From Pseudomonas viridiflava (lineage in GTDB: Bacteria; Pseudomonadota; Gammaproteobacteria; Pseudomonadales; Pseudomonadaceae), in contig NZ_UUOC01000001.1 of the NCBI RefSeq assembly GCF_900590755.1, positions 1-64,000 of the forward strand: DNA of 64,000 bases. Direction: 5' to 3'. Below the pieces are notes generated by a model. It had not been told where the DNA came from and ran no database searches. It saw only the letters and a list, made by a program, of their open reading frames with translations. Made by a program: the position numbers and the translations under genes. Of this stretch, positions 18,265 through 28,337 are shown piece after piece. How positions within the stretch are numbered: position 1 is the stretch's first letter; every line of letters starts with the position of its first letter.

Positions 18265-18896
18265 CAGTGTTGCTCCTCTGCGGGGTTGGCCAGTTTGGTG
18301 GCTTCTGCGGCTTCATCCGCGAGCCCCAGACCGGTCTGTTGATGGGTGTAGATGCGATACATGATTTCCAGATAGCGGGCGATGATCAGGCCGAAGCCGA
18401 TGGGGACAATGATCGCGATGTGACCGATCTTGATCCCGTAGCGATCCAGGTCTTCAGCACCGATGCCAGCGACCAGTATCGCGGTGACCCATTTGATGCT
18501 CGCCACCAGAAACAGCCCGGCGTAGGCCAGACAGCAGGCGCAGGCCAGCATTGCCAGCACGCGCTGGACGGGTCTGCTGGTTTTCTTGACCAGCACATCC
18601 ACGCCCAAATGGCCGGCGGTGCGCACGCCATAGGCAATGCCGAAGAAGATCAGCCAGCCGAACAGCGCTTTGGTCAGGGCGACGCTCCAGGTCATTTCCT
18701 GGGCGTAGCCCATCAGGTGATCGCCGATCCAGGCGAACGCGTCACTGCTCCACACCCATTTGTCGCTGAGGGTGTAGAACATCGTGTACAGGTTATTGAG
18801 TGCCACATAAATGAATGTGACCAGCGTCATGGCAGCGAGGAGAAAGGCAATCATGCCTTCCTCGAAATGCTCCCAGACTCGCCTGAGCGATTGCAT
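18264..18896 (-). CDS. dctQ: TRAP transporter small permease DctQ
   Basis: Predicted 210 residues with four membrane helices, the family plan, and a somewhat extended C-terminal tail rich in Ala/Glu. It is the small membrane subunit linking DctP and DctM. The start at 18896 gives MQSLRRVWEHFEEG; the frame open to 18956 is not protein-like. Confidence 0.9.
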   Translation of the reverse strand: MQSLRRVWEHFEEGMIAFLLAAMTLVTFIYVALNNLYTMFYTLSDKWVWSSDAFAWIGDHLMGYAQEMTWSVALTKALFGWLIFFGIAYGVRTAGHLGVDVLVKKTSRPVQRVLAMLACACCLAYAGLFLVASIKWVTAILVAGIGAEDLDRYGIKIGHIAIIVPIGFGLIIARYLEIMYRIYTHQQTGLGLADEAAEATKLANPAEEQH

Positions 18897-18995
18897 AAGA
18901 ATTCTCCAAACCAGGATAGGCAGCCACCCCGGACAGGGTGGCGGCACAGACGTCACTCCCAGAGCAGCCCGCTCGCCTTAACGAGGGGCCGGGCT

Positions 18996-20144
<1,149 letters not shown>

Positions 20145-20219
20145 TCAGCGCCGAACGCGGTCGCCAGATGCAGGCACTTCAACATTAGCAGCTGCTGTGC
20201 GAGGCGCCGGGTTTCCTGC

Positions 20220-21044
20220 CTATACCTTCGCCAGGGCCAGTAGCCGCTGTGCGCGTAGCAGCACCGGCGCGTCGATCATTTGTCCGTCCAGCTGGAATGC
20301 ACCTGCGCCATGGGCGGCGGTGCTTGCGTGTACTACTTTCTGCGCCCAGGCCAGGTCATCTGCGCTTGGGATGAGGGCTGCATGGATGATCGCGACCTGC
20401 CTGGGATGAATGCACAGCGCACCGCCGTAGCCCATGTCATAGGCATGACGCACGGCCTGTTCCAGTCCGTCGGGGTCACCAATGGCGGGGTAGACACCAT
20501 CAAGTGGGGGCAGCAGGTCGGCGCCTCGCGAGTGCAATTGCACCGCCATGCGAGCCTGATCGAGAAAGCCCAGTGCCGCAGCAGTTCCGGTGTTGAGGTT
20601 CAGGTCCAGTGCGAGGTCAAGGCTGCCGAACGACAGGCGTTCGACGCCCTGGCTATGGGCGATCTGTTCCAGGGTTAGCAGGCCTTTTGCGCTTTCGATG
20701 ATCGGCCAGATGGGTTTGCCCATCAGCCAGACCTCCGCCACATGGGCAGCGCTTTCTACCTTGGGTAACACAATCCCGGCGACGCCTGGTTGGCTGGCGC
20801 ACCAGCGCAGATCCGCTGCATGCTCAGGATGCTCTGGCGCATTGACTCGCACCCAGACCGACGCTTGCGGGTTCTGATCCAGAAAAGCGTGCAGATTGTC
20901 CCGGGCCTGGCGCTTGAGCGGCTCTTCCACCGCATCCTCGAAATCGACGATGACGGCATCAGCACCGGCGGCCAGTGCCTTGGCAAACCGCTCAGGCCGA
21001 CTTCCCGGCACGAACAGCGCAGAGCGGATGATTGATGGGAGCAT
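20220..21044 (-). CDS. ccl: (S)-citramalyl-CoA lyase, CitE-like
   Basis: Predicted 274-residue CoA-ester lyase that would cleave citramalyl-CoA to acetyl-CoA and pyruvate, the last step of itaconate breakdown. N-terminal SALFVPGSRPERFAKAL and the metal-binding VIVDFEDAVEEPLK region (near residues 35-50) are typical of CitE-like enzymes. The start at 21044 has AAGGAA upstream. Context (ict, ich, LysR, TRAP) matches P. aeruginosa PA0883. Malyl-CoA lyase activity is an alternative by family alone. Confidence 0.85.
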   Translation of the reverse strand: MLPSIIRSALFVPGSRPERFAKALAAGADAVIVDFEDAVEEPLKRQARDNLHAFLDQNPQASVWVRVNAPEHPEHAADLRWCASQPGVAGIVLPKVESAAHVAEVWLMGKPIWPIIESAKGLLTLEQIAHSQGVERLSFGSLDLALDLNLNTGTAAALGFLDQARMAVQLHSRGADLLPPLDGVYPAIGDPDGLEQAVRHAYDMGYGGALCIHPRQVAIIHAALIPSADDLAWAQKVVHASTAAHGAGAFQLDGQMIDAPVLLRAQRLLALAKV

Positions 21045-21083
21045 GGTGGGTGGTTCCTTTTGCTCTGGAATTACGTATACCTC

Positions 21084-21171
21084 TGTAGGAGTGAGCTTGC
21101 TCGCGATGCGGTTTGTCAGTCGATAAATTATCGTCTGGCCTGACGACATCGCGAGCAAGCTCACTCCTACA
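21084..21171. repeat. REP doublet inside the itaconate operon (ccl/ict gap)
   Basis: TGTAGGAGTGAGCTTGCTCGC facing its complement, 88 bases in all. It belongs to the GAGCTTGCTC family and fills the gap between two co-directional operon genes. Confidence 0.85.
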
Positions 21172-21194
21172 GGGTTGATGTGTCGCCTTCGAGA

Positions 21195-22394
21195 TCACAC
21201 AACCCCGGCTGCAACCAACCGCTCCTGTTCTTCACCCGTGATGCCCAGTTCATCGAGAATCCCAGAGGTGTGCTGCCCCAAGGCCGGCACGCCGTCCATT
21301 CGCGGGGTGAAGGCGGCATTGCGGCCGGGCGGCAGCAGCGACGGCAGTTTTCCCGAAGGGCTGTCCACTTCGCGCCAACTGTCACGGGCCTTGAGCTGCG
21401 GGTGGTCCCAGACGCCTTGCATGTCGTTGACCCGGGCATTGGCGATTTGCGCGTCTTCCAGGCGTGCGACCACTTCGTCCACCGACAACGAGGCAAACCC
21501 ATCAACGATGATCTGCCGCAGCACATCGCGATTTTCTGAGCGCTTGAAGTTGGCGGAGAAACGCTCGTCTGTGGCCAGCGCCTTGTCTAGCAGGACCTTT
21601 TCGCAGAACAAGGCCCATTCACGCTCGTTCTGCAAACCCAGCATGATGGTCCCGCCACCGCCAGTGGGGAACGGCCCATAAGGATAGATAGTCGAGTGCG
21701 AAGCCCCGGCACGCGGCGGTGGCGGCGAGCCGTTGTAAGCGTAATACATGGGGTAACCCATCCATTCCACCAGGCTTTCCAGCATCGACACATCGATGCG
21801 GCTGCCCACCCCGGTTTTATCCCGCAGCATCAGCGCCGAGAGGATGCCGGTGTAGGCATACATGCCCGCCGCAATGTCGGCGATGGAGCAACCGGCCTTG
21901 GCCATGTCGTTTTCACCCGGCCCGCCGGTGACCGATAGAAAGCCGCCTTCGCTCTGGATCAGCAAGTCGTAGGCCTTTTTCTTTTCATAGGGCCCACCTT
22001 CGCCATAGCCGGAAATATCGCAAACGATGAGTTTGGGGAAACGCTCATGCAGCGCTTCGAAAGACAGGCCCATGCGCGACGCGGCACCCGGCGCGAGGTT
22101 CTGTACCAACACGTCAGCCTTGCCCAGCAACGATTCAAGAATGGCCCCGGCGGCATCCTGTTTCAGGTCCAGGGTGAGACTTTCCTTGGAACGGTTGGTC
22201 CAGACGAAATGCGAAGCCAGGCCATCGACCCGCTGATCGTAGCCACGAGCGAAGTCGCCGGTGCCGGGGCGTTCGATCTTCACCACCCGAGCGCCCAGAT
22301 CGGCCAGTTGCCGGGTGCAGAAGGGCGCGGCGATGGCGTGCTCCAGGCTGATAACCGTGATGCCGTCCAGCGGACGGGGATTGAGTTGAGTCAT
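21195..22394 (-). CDS. ict: Itaconate CoA-transferase, CaiB/BaiF family
   Basis: Predicted 399-residue class III CoA-transferase activating itaconate with succinyl-CoA as donor. Family plan: LEHAIAAPFCTRQLADLGARVVKIE at the start, and Asp173 in SIADIAAGMYAYTGILSAL, at the place of the catalytic Asp of formyl-CoA transferase. A His/Pro-rich loop SPPPPRAGASHSTIYPYGPF follows. It lies between the PrpD-like gene and ccl as in P. aeruginosa PA0881-PA0883. Confidence 0.87.
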   Translation of the reverse strand: MTQLNPRPLDGITVISLEHAIAAPFCTRQLADLGARVVKIERPGTGDFARGYDQRVDGLASHFVWTNRSKESLTLDLKQDAAGAILESLLGKADVLVQNLAPGAASRMGLSFEALHERFPKLIVCDISGYGEGGPYEKKKAYDLLIQSEGGFLSVTGGPGENDMAKAGCSIADIAAGMYAYTGILSALMLRDKTGVGSRIDVSMLESLVEWMGYPMYYAYNGSPPPPRAGASHSTIYPYGPFPTGGGGTIMLGLQNEREWALFCEKVLLDKALATDERFSANFKRSENRDVLRQIIVDGFASLSVDEVVARLEDAQIANARVNDMQGVWDHPQLKARDSWREVDSPSGKLPSLLPPGRNAAFTPRMDGVPALGQHTSGILDELGITGEEQERLVAAGVV

Positions 22395-22414
22395 GTTTCT
22401 TACCTCTTGAAACC

Positions 22415-22440
22415 TGTAGGAGCTGCCGAAGGCTGCGAAA
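22415..22440. repeat. Single REP-like unit in ict/prpD-like gap
   Basis: TGTAGGAGCTGCCGAAGGCTGCGAA is the half-unit whose full doublet appears at 56248-56330. Here no inverted partner is evident. Confidence 0.6.
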
Positions 22441-22503
22441 GCGATGTGTCAGACTCAGCTGCGTGTCTGGTAGGGCCTTTTTCCCACAAGGGATTGCGAT
22501 CTT

Positions 22504-22594
22504 CTGTAGGAGCGCGCTTGCCCGCGATTGCGTTGCGTCAGACTCCATCAACGTTGGATGTGCCGATGCCATCGCGTGCAAGCGCGCTCCTACA
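22504..22594. repeat. REP doublet inside the itaconate operon (ict/prpD-like gap)
   Basis: TGTAGGAGCGCGCTTGCCCGCG facing CGCGTGCAAGCGCGCTCCTACA. It is the second doublet interrupting the operon. Confidence 0.85.
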
Positions 22595-22608
22595 AAACAC
22601 GTGCCGGT

Positions 22609-23958
22609 TTAAATCAAATCCACCAGATTCGACGCATCACGCAACGCCCAGACCCTGGAAATCAGCGCTTTGCCTTGCTCTTCAGTACGCGCCCCGGAGA
22701 ACGCAAGGAGCCGCTGAAATTTAGCTTCCAGTTCGGGGCGTGACAGCGTGTTACCCGGATCGCCCTTGGGCTCATCGATGGCGGCGCTGAGGGTCCGGCC
22801 GTCCGTAGTAGTGACGATCACCCGGCCCAGCCAGCGTCCGGGGTAAGCCGCATCGACTTCCGGGTCCAGTTCCATGCTGACTTTCTCGCGAAATGTATCG
22901 ACAGCCGGATCAGTCAGCGCCAGGTCGCGAAACTCGATCAGCTGCGCACTGCCATGTACGGCAATAAGGCCCAATACGGCCCCCATGGAAAACTTCGCCT
23001 GATGCACAGTGGTCGGTTTCACCACCCGGCCGAGCACATCAATGGCGCCCTGATGGACCCGGGTGACAACCTTGGCGATCTGCTCATGGCTCAGGCCTTC
23101 GCGTTGCATCAGGTGCAGCAACGCGTCAGCGGCAGGATGGGTGTGGCGACACGAGGCGTGAAATTTGAACGAGGTTTCCACCACCGCCCACCGGGTGCCC
23201 AGCCGGTCCGACAGGCAGGCGGGGTTCGCGTCGATGGACATGCCCGCCGCCATGCCTTGATCGCCTTCGAGGATATTGCGTGCACCGGTCAGCCCGTCTT
23301 CGGTCATGTAGGCCGCGAGCAACCCGTCGGCGGCGGCTTTGGCGGTATGCAACTGCTTGGAATCTGCGGCATCGCGCAGAAATTCCCATAGCCCGGCGGC
23401 TTGAGTGCCCGCGTTACCCAGCAGGTTGATGAACTGCTCTTTGTTGAAACCCAGCAGTTTGCCCACCCCCACGGCGGCAGCCAGAGTGCCGACAGTGGCG
23501 GTGGTGTGGAAAATTCGATAGTGGGAACGGCCCATGAATTCCCCGATGCGAATCCCCGCTTCGTAACCCGCGACCGAGGCCAGCAGCAGATCCTTGCCGG
23601 ACTTGTTCAAGTCCTGAGCGGCTGCCAATACCGCCGAAAACACCACGGTTGCCGGGTGCAGCACCGAGCTGTTGTGCAAATCGTCCTGTTCAACCAGGTG
23701 AGAGGACGCGCCGTTGACCAGCGCCGCGAAGTAGGGCGACGTGCTCCGCCCACTGACCAGAATCTTCGACTTGCCCTCGGCTGGCCCCATACGCTGGGCG
23801 TAGCGCTCAAACAGCGGGATAGGGCGGGCATTCTGGCTGGCCAGCGCAGAGCCGATCCAGTCCAGAAACAGGTCTTCGGTTCTATCGAGAACGCTGCCGG
23901 GGATTTGCTCGTAATTCAGGTCCGCCAGAAACGCGGCCAGGTCTTGGGTATGGCTCAT
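22609..23958 (-). CDS. MmgE/PrpD family protein of the itaconate cluster
   Basis: Predicted 449-residue cytosolic protein of the 2-methylcitrate dehydratase/aconitate decarboxylase superfamily. Visible family segments: LDWIGSALAS near residue 35, SSHLVEQDDLHNSSVLHPATVV near 88-110 and FKFHASCRHTHPAADALL near 270. The ATG at 23958 has GAGGACTTG upstream; a TTG two codons earlier is less likely. Its exact reaction in itaconate breakdown is not established to my knowledge. A role on a side substrate such as aconitate, methylcitrate or mesaconate is possible. Confidence 0.85.
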   Translation of the reverse strand: MSHTQDLAAFLADLNYEQIPGSVLDRTEDLFLDWIGSALASQNARPIPLFERYAQRMGPAEGKSKILVSGRSTSPYFAALVNGASSHLVEQDDLHNSSVLHPATVVFSAVLAAAQDLNKSGKDLLLASVAGYEAGIRIGEFMGRSHYRIFHTTATVGTLAAAVGVGKLLGFNKEQFINLLGNAGTQAAGLWEFLRDAADSKQLHTAKAAADGLLAAYMTEDGLTGARNILEGDQGMAAGMSIDANPACLSDRLGTRWAVVETSFKFHASCRHTHPAADALLHLMQREGLSHEQIAKVVTRVHQGAIDVLGRVVKPTTVHQAKFSMGAVLGLIAVHGSAQLIEFRDLALTDPAVDTFREKVSMELDPEVDAAYPGRWLGRVIVTTTDGRTLSAAIDEPKGDPGNTLSRPELEAKFQRLLAFSGARTEEQGKALISRVWALRDASNLVDLI

Positions 23959-23968
23959 GGGCAAGTCC

Positions 23969-25132
23969 TCAGAAGCTGCGCGGCAGTTCGAGCAAATGCT
24001 CGGCGACGTAGGAAAGAATCAGGTTGGTAGAGATCGGTGCCACCTGGTAAAGCCGGGTTTCGCGGAATTTGCGTTCCACGTCGTACTCGCAGGCGAAGCC
24101 GAAACCACCGTGGGTCTGCAGGCAGGCATTGGCGGCTTCCCAGGAGGCTTTGGCCGCCAGGTACTTGGCCATGTTGGCGCTGGCGCCGGCGTTCTTGCCG
24201 CTGTCGTATTCCGCACAGGCGCGCCAGCGCATCAGGTCGGCGGCTTCGATCTCGATATGGGCTTCTGCAATGGGGAACTGCACCCCCTGGTTTTGGCCGA
24301 TGGGCCGACCGAACACCACGCGATCACGGGCATAAGCGCTGGCTTTTTCGACAAACCAGCGACCGTCGCCAATGCACTCGGCGGCGATCAGGGTCCGTTC
24401 GGCATTGAGGCCGTCGAGGATGTATTTGAAGCCTTTGCCTTCTTCGCCGATCAGGCTGTCGGCAGGCAGTTCCAGGTTGTCGAAGAACAGCTCGTTGGTT
24501 TCATGGTTGACCATGTTGGCGATGGGTTGAACCGTCAGGCCCTTGCCGATGGCTTCGCGCAGGTCGACCAGGAAAATCGACATGCCTTCGGACTTTTTCT
24601 TCACTTCGGCCAGGGGCGTGGTGCGTGCCAGCAGGATCATCAGGTCCGAATGCTGAACGCGGGAAATCCAGACCTTTTGGCCGTTGATGACGTATTTGTC
24701 GCCCTGCCGGACGGCGGTGGTCTTGATCTTGGTAGTGTCAGTGCCGGTGGTGGGTTCGGTGACGCCCATGGATTGCAGGCGCAGTTCTCCGCTGGCGAGT
24801 TTGGGCAGGTAGTAGCTTTTCTGCGCGTCGCTGCCGTGGCGCAGCAGGGTGAACATGTTGTACATCTGGCCGTGCACGGTGCCGGAGTTACCACCGCAAG
24901 CGTTCACTTCTTCAAGAATCACCGACGCTTCGGCCAGCCCCAGGCCCGAGCCGCCGTATTCGGTCGGGATCATCGCCGACAGCCAGCCCGCGTCGGTCAG
25001 CGCCTTGACGAAGGTTTCCGGGAACCCTTTTTCTTCATCGATCTTGCGCCAGTAGGCGGCGTCGAATTCCGCGCAGAGGGCACGCACGCCTTCACGGATC
25101 GCATTGAGGTCTTCGTCTTCGTAGGGATTCAT
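23969..25132 (-). CDS. Acyl-CoA dehydrogenase of the itaconate cluster
   Basis: Predicted 387-residue FAD enzyme. Family segments: MGVTEPTTGTDTTKIKTTA (FAD and substrate loop), KVWISRVQHSDLMILLARTT and QTHGGFGFACEYDVERKFRE at the C-terminus. It begins 10 bases upstream of the PrpD-like start and is in the same operon. The P. aeruginosa cluster has the same gene. A substrate such as methylsuccinyl-CoA would feed C5 acids into the pathway, but that is inference. Confidence 0.88.
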   Translation of the reverse strand: MNPYEDEDLNAIREGVRALCAEFDAAYWRKIDEEKGFPETFVKALTDAGWLSAMIPTEYGGSGLGLAEASVILEEVNACGGNSGTVHGQMYNMFTLLRHGSDAQKSYYLPKLASGELRLQSMGVTEPTTGTDTTKIKTTAVRQGDKYVINGQKVWISRVQHSDLMILLARTTPLAEVKKKSEGMSIFLVDLREAIGKGLTVQPIANMVNHETNELFFDNLELPADSLIGEEGKGFKYILDGLNAERTLIAAECIGDGRWFVEKASAYARDRVVFGRPIGQNQGVQFPIAEAHIEIEAADLMRWRACAEYDSGKNAGASANMAKYLAAKASWEAANACLQTHGGFGFACEYDVERKFRETRLYQVAPISTNLILSYVAEHLLELPRSF

Positions 25133-25204
25133 TGCTTGTCCTCGGTGCCATGGCCTGCCGTCGCCGTGGTCATGATCATTGTTTGAATGTCGGTAGCGGG
25201 CGGA

Positions 25205-26044
25205 TTAGTCGAATTGCACTTCTGCACTCTGGGCGACGCCATCTTCATTACCGGCCCAGAGCTGCGCTTTGCCGGCTTTAACGATGCGGCCACCCACATG
25301 AAATGGAGTTGGCACGTTCAGCGGCCGTACCCCGCGATAGGCGAAATGCCGCACGCGCTTGTCGGGGTTGGCGCGGATGAAGGCGCGCAGGTTGAAAGTC
25401 GCGATCATCGGGCCGTGCACCACCAGGCCGGGATAGCCTTCGGTCTCGGTGACGTAGGGGTAGTCGTAATGGATGCGGTGGCCGTTGAAGGTCACGGCGG
25501 AGTAGCGGAACAACAGGGTAGGGGTGGGCACGATGATTTCGCTCCAGTCCCCCGGTTCCGGCGCTGCGCCGCTGTTGAGCTTGGGTGGATTGGGCTCGCG
25601 GTAGACGATGTCCTGTTCTTCGCGCACGCACAGTTGACCATTCTGCGAGTAGTCATGGCGCACCGTGACGAACAGCAGCGAGCCGGTGCGGCCATGTTTC
25701 TCCTCAACGTTCAGAAGGGTCGACACACGCTTGGCCGGGGCGCCCACTTTCAGCGGTTCAAGGAACTCGACGCGACCCCCGGCCCACATCCGGTTACGGT
25801 TGGCAGCAGGCGGTAGAAAACTACCGCGTTGTGGATGCCCATCTGCCCCCAGCTGGTTTTCAAACGCTGGCTCCTGGAAAAAGCACCACTGCCAGAGAGG
25901 CGGGAGAGGATCGCCATCAGCCGGTGTTGCCTCACCGAAAGTCGCGGCGATGCGCTGGATCAGGTTACGGCTCAGCACGTCGTCCGCCTCTTGGGTACGA
26001 CCAATCCAGGCACTGAAATCCGTGGGGGAGCTCAAAGCATTCAT
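25205..26044 (-). CDS. ich: Itaconyl-CoA hydratase, FAS1/MaoC-like hotdog protein
   Basis: Predicted 279-residue hydratase converting itaconyl-CoA (via mesaconyl-C4-CoA) to citramalyl-CoA. N-terminal FAS1-like dehydratase half (to about residue 150) and C-terminal MaoC hotdog with FRYSAVTFNGHRIHYDYPYV, the Asn/His pair of the hydratase motif, then LVVHGPMIATF. It is the first gene of the itaconate operon, divergent from a LysR gene, exactly as PA0877/PA0878 in P. aeruginosa. Confidence 0.88.
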   Translation of the reverse strand: MNALSSPTDFSAWIGRTQEADDVLSRNLIQRIAATFGEATPADGDPLPPLWQWCFFQEPAFENQLGADGHPQRGSFLPPAANRNRMWAGGRVEFLEPLKVGAPAKRVSTLLNVEEKHGRTGSLLFVTVRHDYSQNGQLCVREEQDIVYREPNPPKLNSGAAPEPGDWSEIIVPTPTLLFRYSAVTFNGHRIHYDYPYVTETEGYPGLVVHGPMIATFNLRAFIRANPDKRVRHFAYRGVRPLNVPTPFHVGGRIVKAGKAQLWAGNEDGVAQSAEVQFD

Positions 26045-26126
26045 AACCTTGCAGCCTCTGTCTTTGTTGTTATGGGCAGATGATGGGAGTCGTTTGGCAT
26101 TCTGAGAATTTGCATTTGCGTAATCC

Positions 26127-26149
26127 GGCGTTCATGTATGCTGAACGCC
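26127..26149. promoter_or_regulatory. LysR-type operator candidate between ich and its regulator
   Basis: Perfect inverted repeat GGCGTTCA/TGAACGCC with a seven-base spacer, containing T-N11-A. It lies 24 bases before the regulator's start. A second smaller palindrome ATTCTGAGAAT is at 26099-26109. Together they fit an autoregulated divergent LysR promoter. Confidence 0.6.
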
Positions 26150-26172
26150 TCTGGTCATGTACGGACACAACC

Positions 26173-27087
26173 ATGCACTTCGATCTGGCTGATCTGCGTC
26201 TCTTCATTCATATCGGTGAATCCCCGAGCCTGACCCAGGGGGCGCGCCGGGCTTTTCTCTCACCGGCTGCTGCGAGTGCGCGGATCAAGGCGCTGGAAGG
26301 GCAGCTCGACACCCGTCTGCTGTACCGCGACAGTCGTGGGGTGGAGCTGACGCCCGCTGGGCAGAAACTGCTCCGTCATGCTCGCTTGATCATGAGCCAG
26401 GTGGATTACCTGAAAGCCGAGTTCACCCATTTCGGCACCGATTCGGCTGGCCACATTCGCATCTTTGCCAATACCACGGCAGTGACCGAGTTTCTTCCGG
26501 AGGTGCTGGCCGGGTTCCTCGCCAAACGTCCCGGCGTGACGGTGGACCTGCAAGAGCGACTGTCCCGTGACATTGTGCGCGGCGTGCTGGATGGCAGCAC
26601 GGACATGGGCATCATTGCCGGACCGGTGGAGGCGGCGGGTTTGCAGGTGATGCACTTCAGCACCGATCGGCTGGTGCTGATCGTGCCCGTGGGCCATGAG
26701 CTGGCGAACCATAAGACGGTCACCTTGAAACAGACCCTGGCGTTTCAGCATATCGGCCTGCACGAAGGCAGCACGCTGCTGAGCTTCCTGCGTGACCACG
26801 TCGAGCGAATCGGCAAGAGCCTGTCCCTGAGGATTCAAGTCTCCAGCTTTGAGGCGATCTGCCGCATGGTCGAAGCCGGAGTGGGCATCGGCGTCATTCC
26901 GGAATCCGCAGCCATTCGCCACAGCCGCACCATGCAACTGGTCACCATCGAACTCGACGAACCCTGGGCCGTGCGCGAGCGCAGCATTCTGGTCCGTGAA
27001 CTGGACGCGTTGCCCGGTACGGTAAGGGCGCTGATTGCGACGTTGATGCCTGAATCTGAAACACCTTTACAGCCTGAACACCGGTAG
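26173..27087 (+). CDS. LysR-family regulator of itaconate degradation
   Basis: Predicted 304 residues. Winged helix at 1-65 (LADLRLFIHIGESPSLTQGA, AASARIKALEGQLDTRLLYR), then a substrate-binding-like effector domain ending in a short Pro/Glu tail. The start at 26173 opens the HTH directly. Divergent from ich with 128 bases between; corresponds by position to P. aeruginosa PA0877 (called RipR or ItcR). Effector is probably itaconate or its CoA ester, by analogy. Confidence 0.85.
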   Translation: MHFDLADLRLFIHIGESPSLTQGARRAFLSPAAASARIKALEGQLDTRLLYRDSRGVELTPAGQKLLRHARLIMSQVDYLKAEFTHFGTDSAGHIRIFANTTAVTEFLPEVLAGFLAKRPGVTVDLQERLSRDIVRGVLDGSTDMGIIAGPVEAAGLQVMHFSTDRLVLIVPVGHELANHKTVTLKQTLAFQHIGLHEGSTLLSFLRDHVERIGKSLSLRIQVSSFEAICRMVEAGVGIGVIPESAAIRHSRTMQLVTIELDEPWAVRERSILVRELDALPGTVRALIATLMPESETPLQPEHR

Positions 27088-27176
27088 TGGGACCGGCTTC
27101 AGCCGGGAATGCGGGAGCACTGGCGACCCAGATGCAGCGAATTTACCGACCTCTTCCCGGCTAAAGCCGGTCCCAC
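27087..27176. repeat. REP doublet, short form, starting at a stop codon
   Basis: GTGGGACCGGCTTCAGCCGGGAA facing its near-complement. Its first base is the last base of the LysR TAG stop. It fills the converging gap to the alcohol dehydrogenase gene. Confidence 0.85.
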
Positions 27177-27182
27177 AAGGTG

Positions 27183-28307
27183 CTAGAAGGTAATCACCTG
27201 ACGGATCGCTTTGCCCTCATGCAGCCGATCCATACCCACGTTGATTTCATCCAGCCCAAGCCTGTGCGTGACCAACTGATCGATGGGCAGCCGACCCTGC
27301 TTGAACAGCTCCAGATAACGAGGAATATCCCGTGAAGGCACGCTGCTACCCATGTAGCTGCCTTTTAACGAGCGCTCCTCAGCCACTAAAGTGACCATGG
27401 GCACCGCGAAGGTAGCCGAGGGTGGCGCGAGGCCTGCGGTGACAACCTCACCACCGCGCTTGGCAACTCGCCAGGCCAGATCCAGTGCCGGTGCTGCGCC
27501 CGCGAACTCCAGGGACACATCGACACCGCCGTGGGTCCAGTCCCGCACCAGGTCGACGACACCTTCATCCAGCGCGTTGAAGGTCGCCGTTGCGCCTAAC
27601 GCCTTGGCTTTCTCCAGCTTGTCCGGATTGGTGTCGATGGCGATCACCTGCGCTGCGCCCGCTGCATAAGCGCCCAGCAATGCGGCCATGCCGACGCCGC
27701 CCAGGCCGACAATCGCCACTGTGTTGCCCAACTGAATCCGGGCGGTATTGATGGCTGCGCCAACACCGGTCAGTACCGCGCAGCCAAACAGCGCGGCGTT
27801 TTCCAGGGCAATGCTCGGGTCGATCTTCACCAGCGAGTGAGCGGACAGCGTGGCGTACTCTGCAAAGCAGGAAACCCCGTTATGGTGATTCAGCACCTGA
27901 CCCTTTGCCGCAAGGCGGCGCGTGCCGCGCAGCAGCGTACCGCCAGCGCCTGCCACCGAGCCCGGCTCGCACAGGGCCGGGCGACCACTGGAGCAGGAGA
28001 CGCAGTGCCCGCAGGTGGCGACGAACACTGTAATCACATGATCGCCCGGCGCCAGGTCATAGACATAAGGCCCCACAGCTTCGACGACGCCCGAGGCTTC
28101 GTGGCCCATGACCATAGGCAACGGACGCGGCCTTACCCCTTGAATCACCGACAGGTCCGAGTGGCAAATCCCCGCAGCGGCGATGCGAATCAAAACCTCT
28201 CCGGGGCCGGGAGCTTGTAGCTCAACGTCCTGAATGCTCAACGGCTTGCTGATGGCGTAAGGCGCTGGAGCGCCCATGTGTTCCAGTACGGCGGCGCGCA
28301 TATGCAT
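27183..28307 (-). CDS. Zinc-dependent alcohol dehydrogenase
   Basis: Predicted 374-residue MDR enzyme. Catalytic-zinc motif GICHSDLS and GHEASGVVEAVG, structural zinc cysteines in CGHCVSCSSGRPALCE, and the NAD-binding GLGGVGMAALLG Rossmann motif are all present. It would oxidise a primary alcohol to an aldehyde for the aldehyde dehydrogenase encoded three genes upstream. AAGGAG seven bases before ATG 28307. It is the last gene of a seven-enzyme/transport operon from 35184. The substrate is unknown. Confidence 0.88.
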   Translation of the reverse strand: MHMRAAVLEHMGAPAPYAISKPLSIQDVELQAPGPGEVLIRIAAAGICHSDLSVIQGVRPRPLPMVMGHEASGVVEAVGPYVYDLAPGDHVITVFVATCGHCVSCSSGRPALCEPGSVAGAGGTLLRGTRRLAAKGQVLNHHNGVSCFAEYATLSAHSLVKIDPSIALENAALFGCAVLTGVGAAINTARIQLGNTVAIVGLGGVGMAALLGAYAAGAAQVIAIDTNPDKLEKAKALGATATFNALDEGVVDLVRDWTHGGVDVSLEFAGAAPALDLAWRVAKRGGEVVTAGLAPPSATFAVPMVTLVAEERSLKGSYMGSSVPSRDIPRYLELFKQGRLPIDQLVTHRLGLDEINVGMDRLHEGKAIRQVITF

Positions 28308-28337
28308 CGATGATCTCCTTATTGTGTTGATGGTCGA

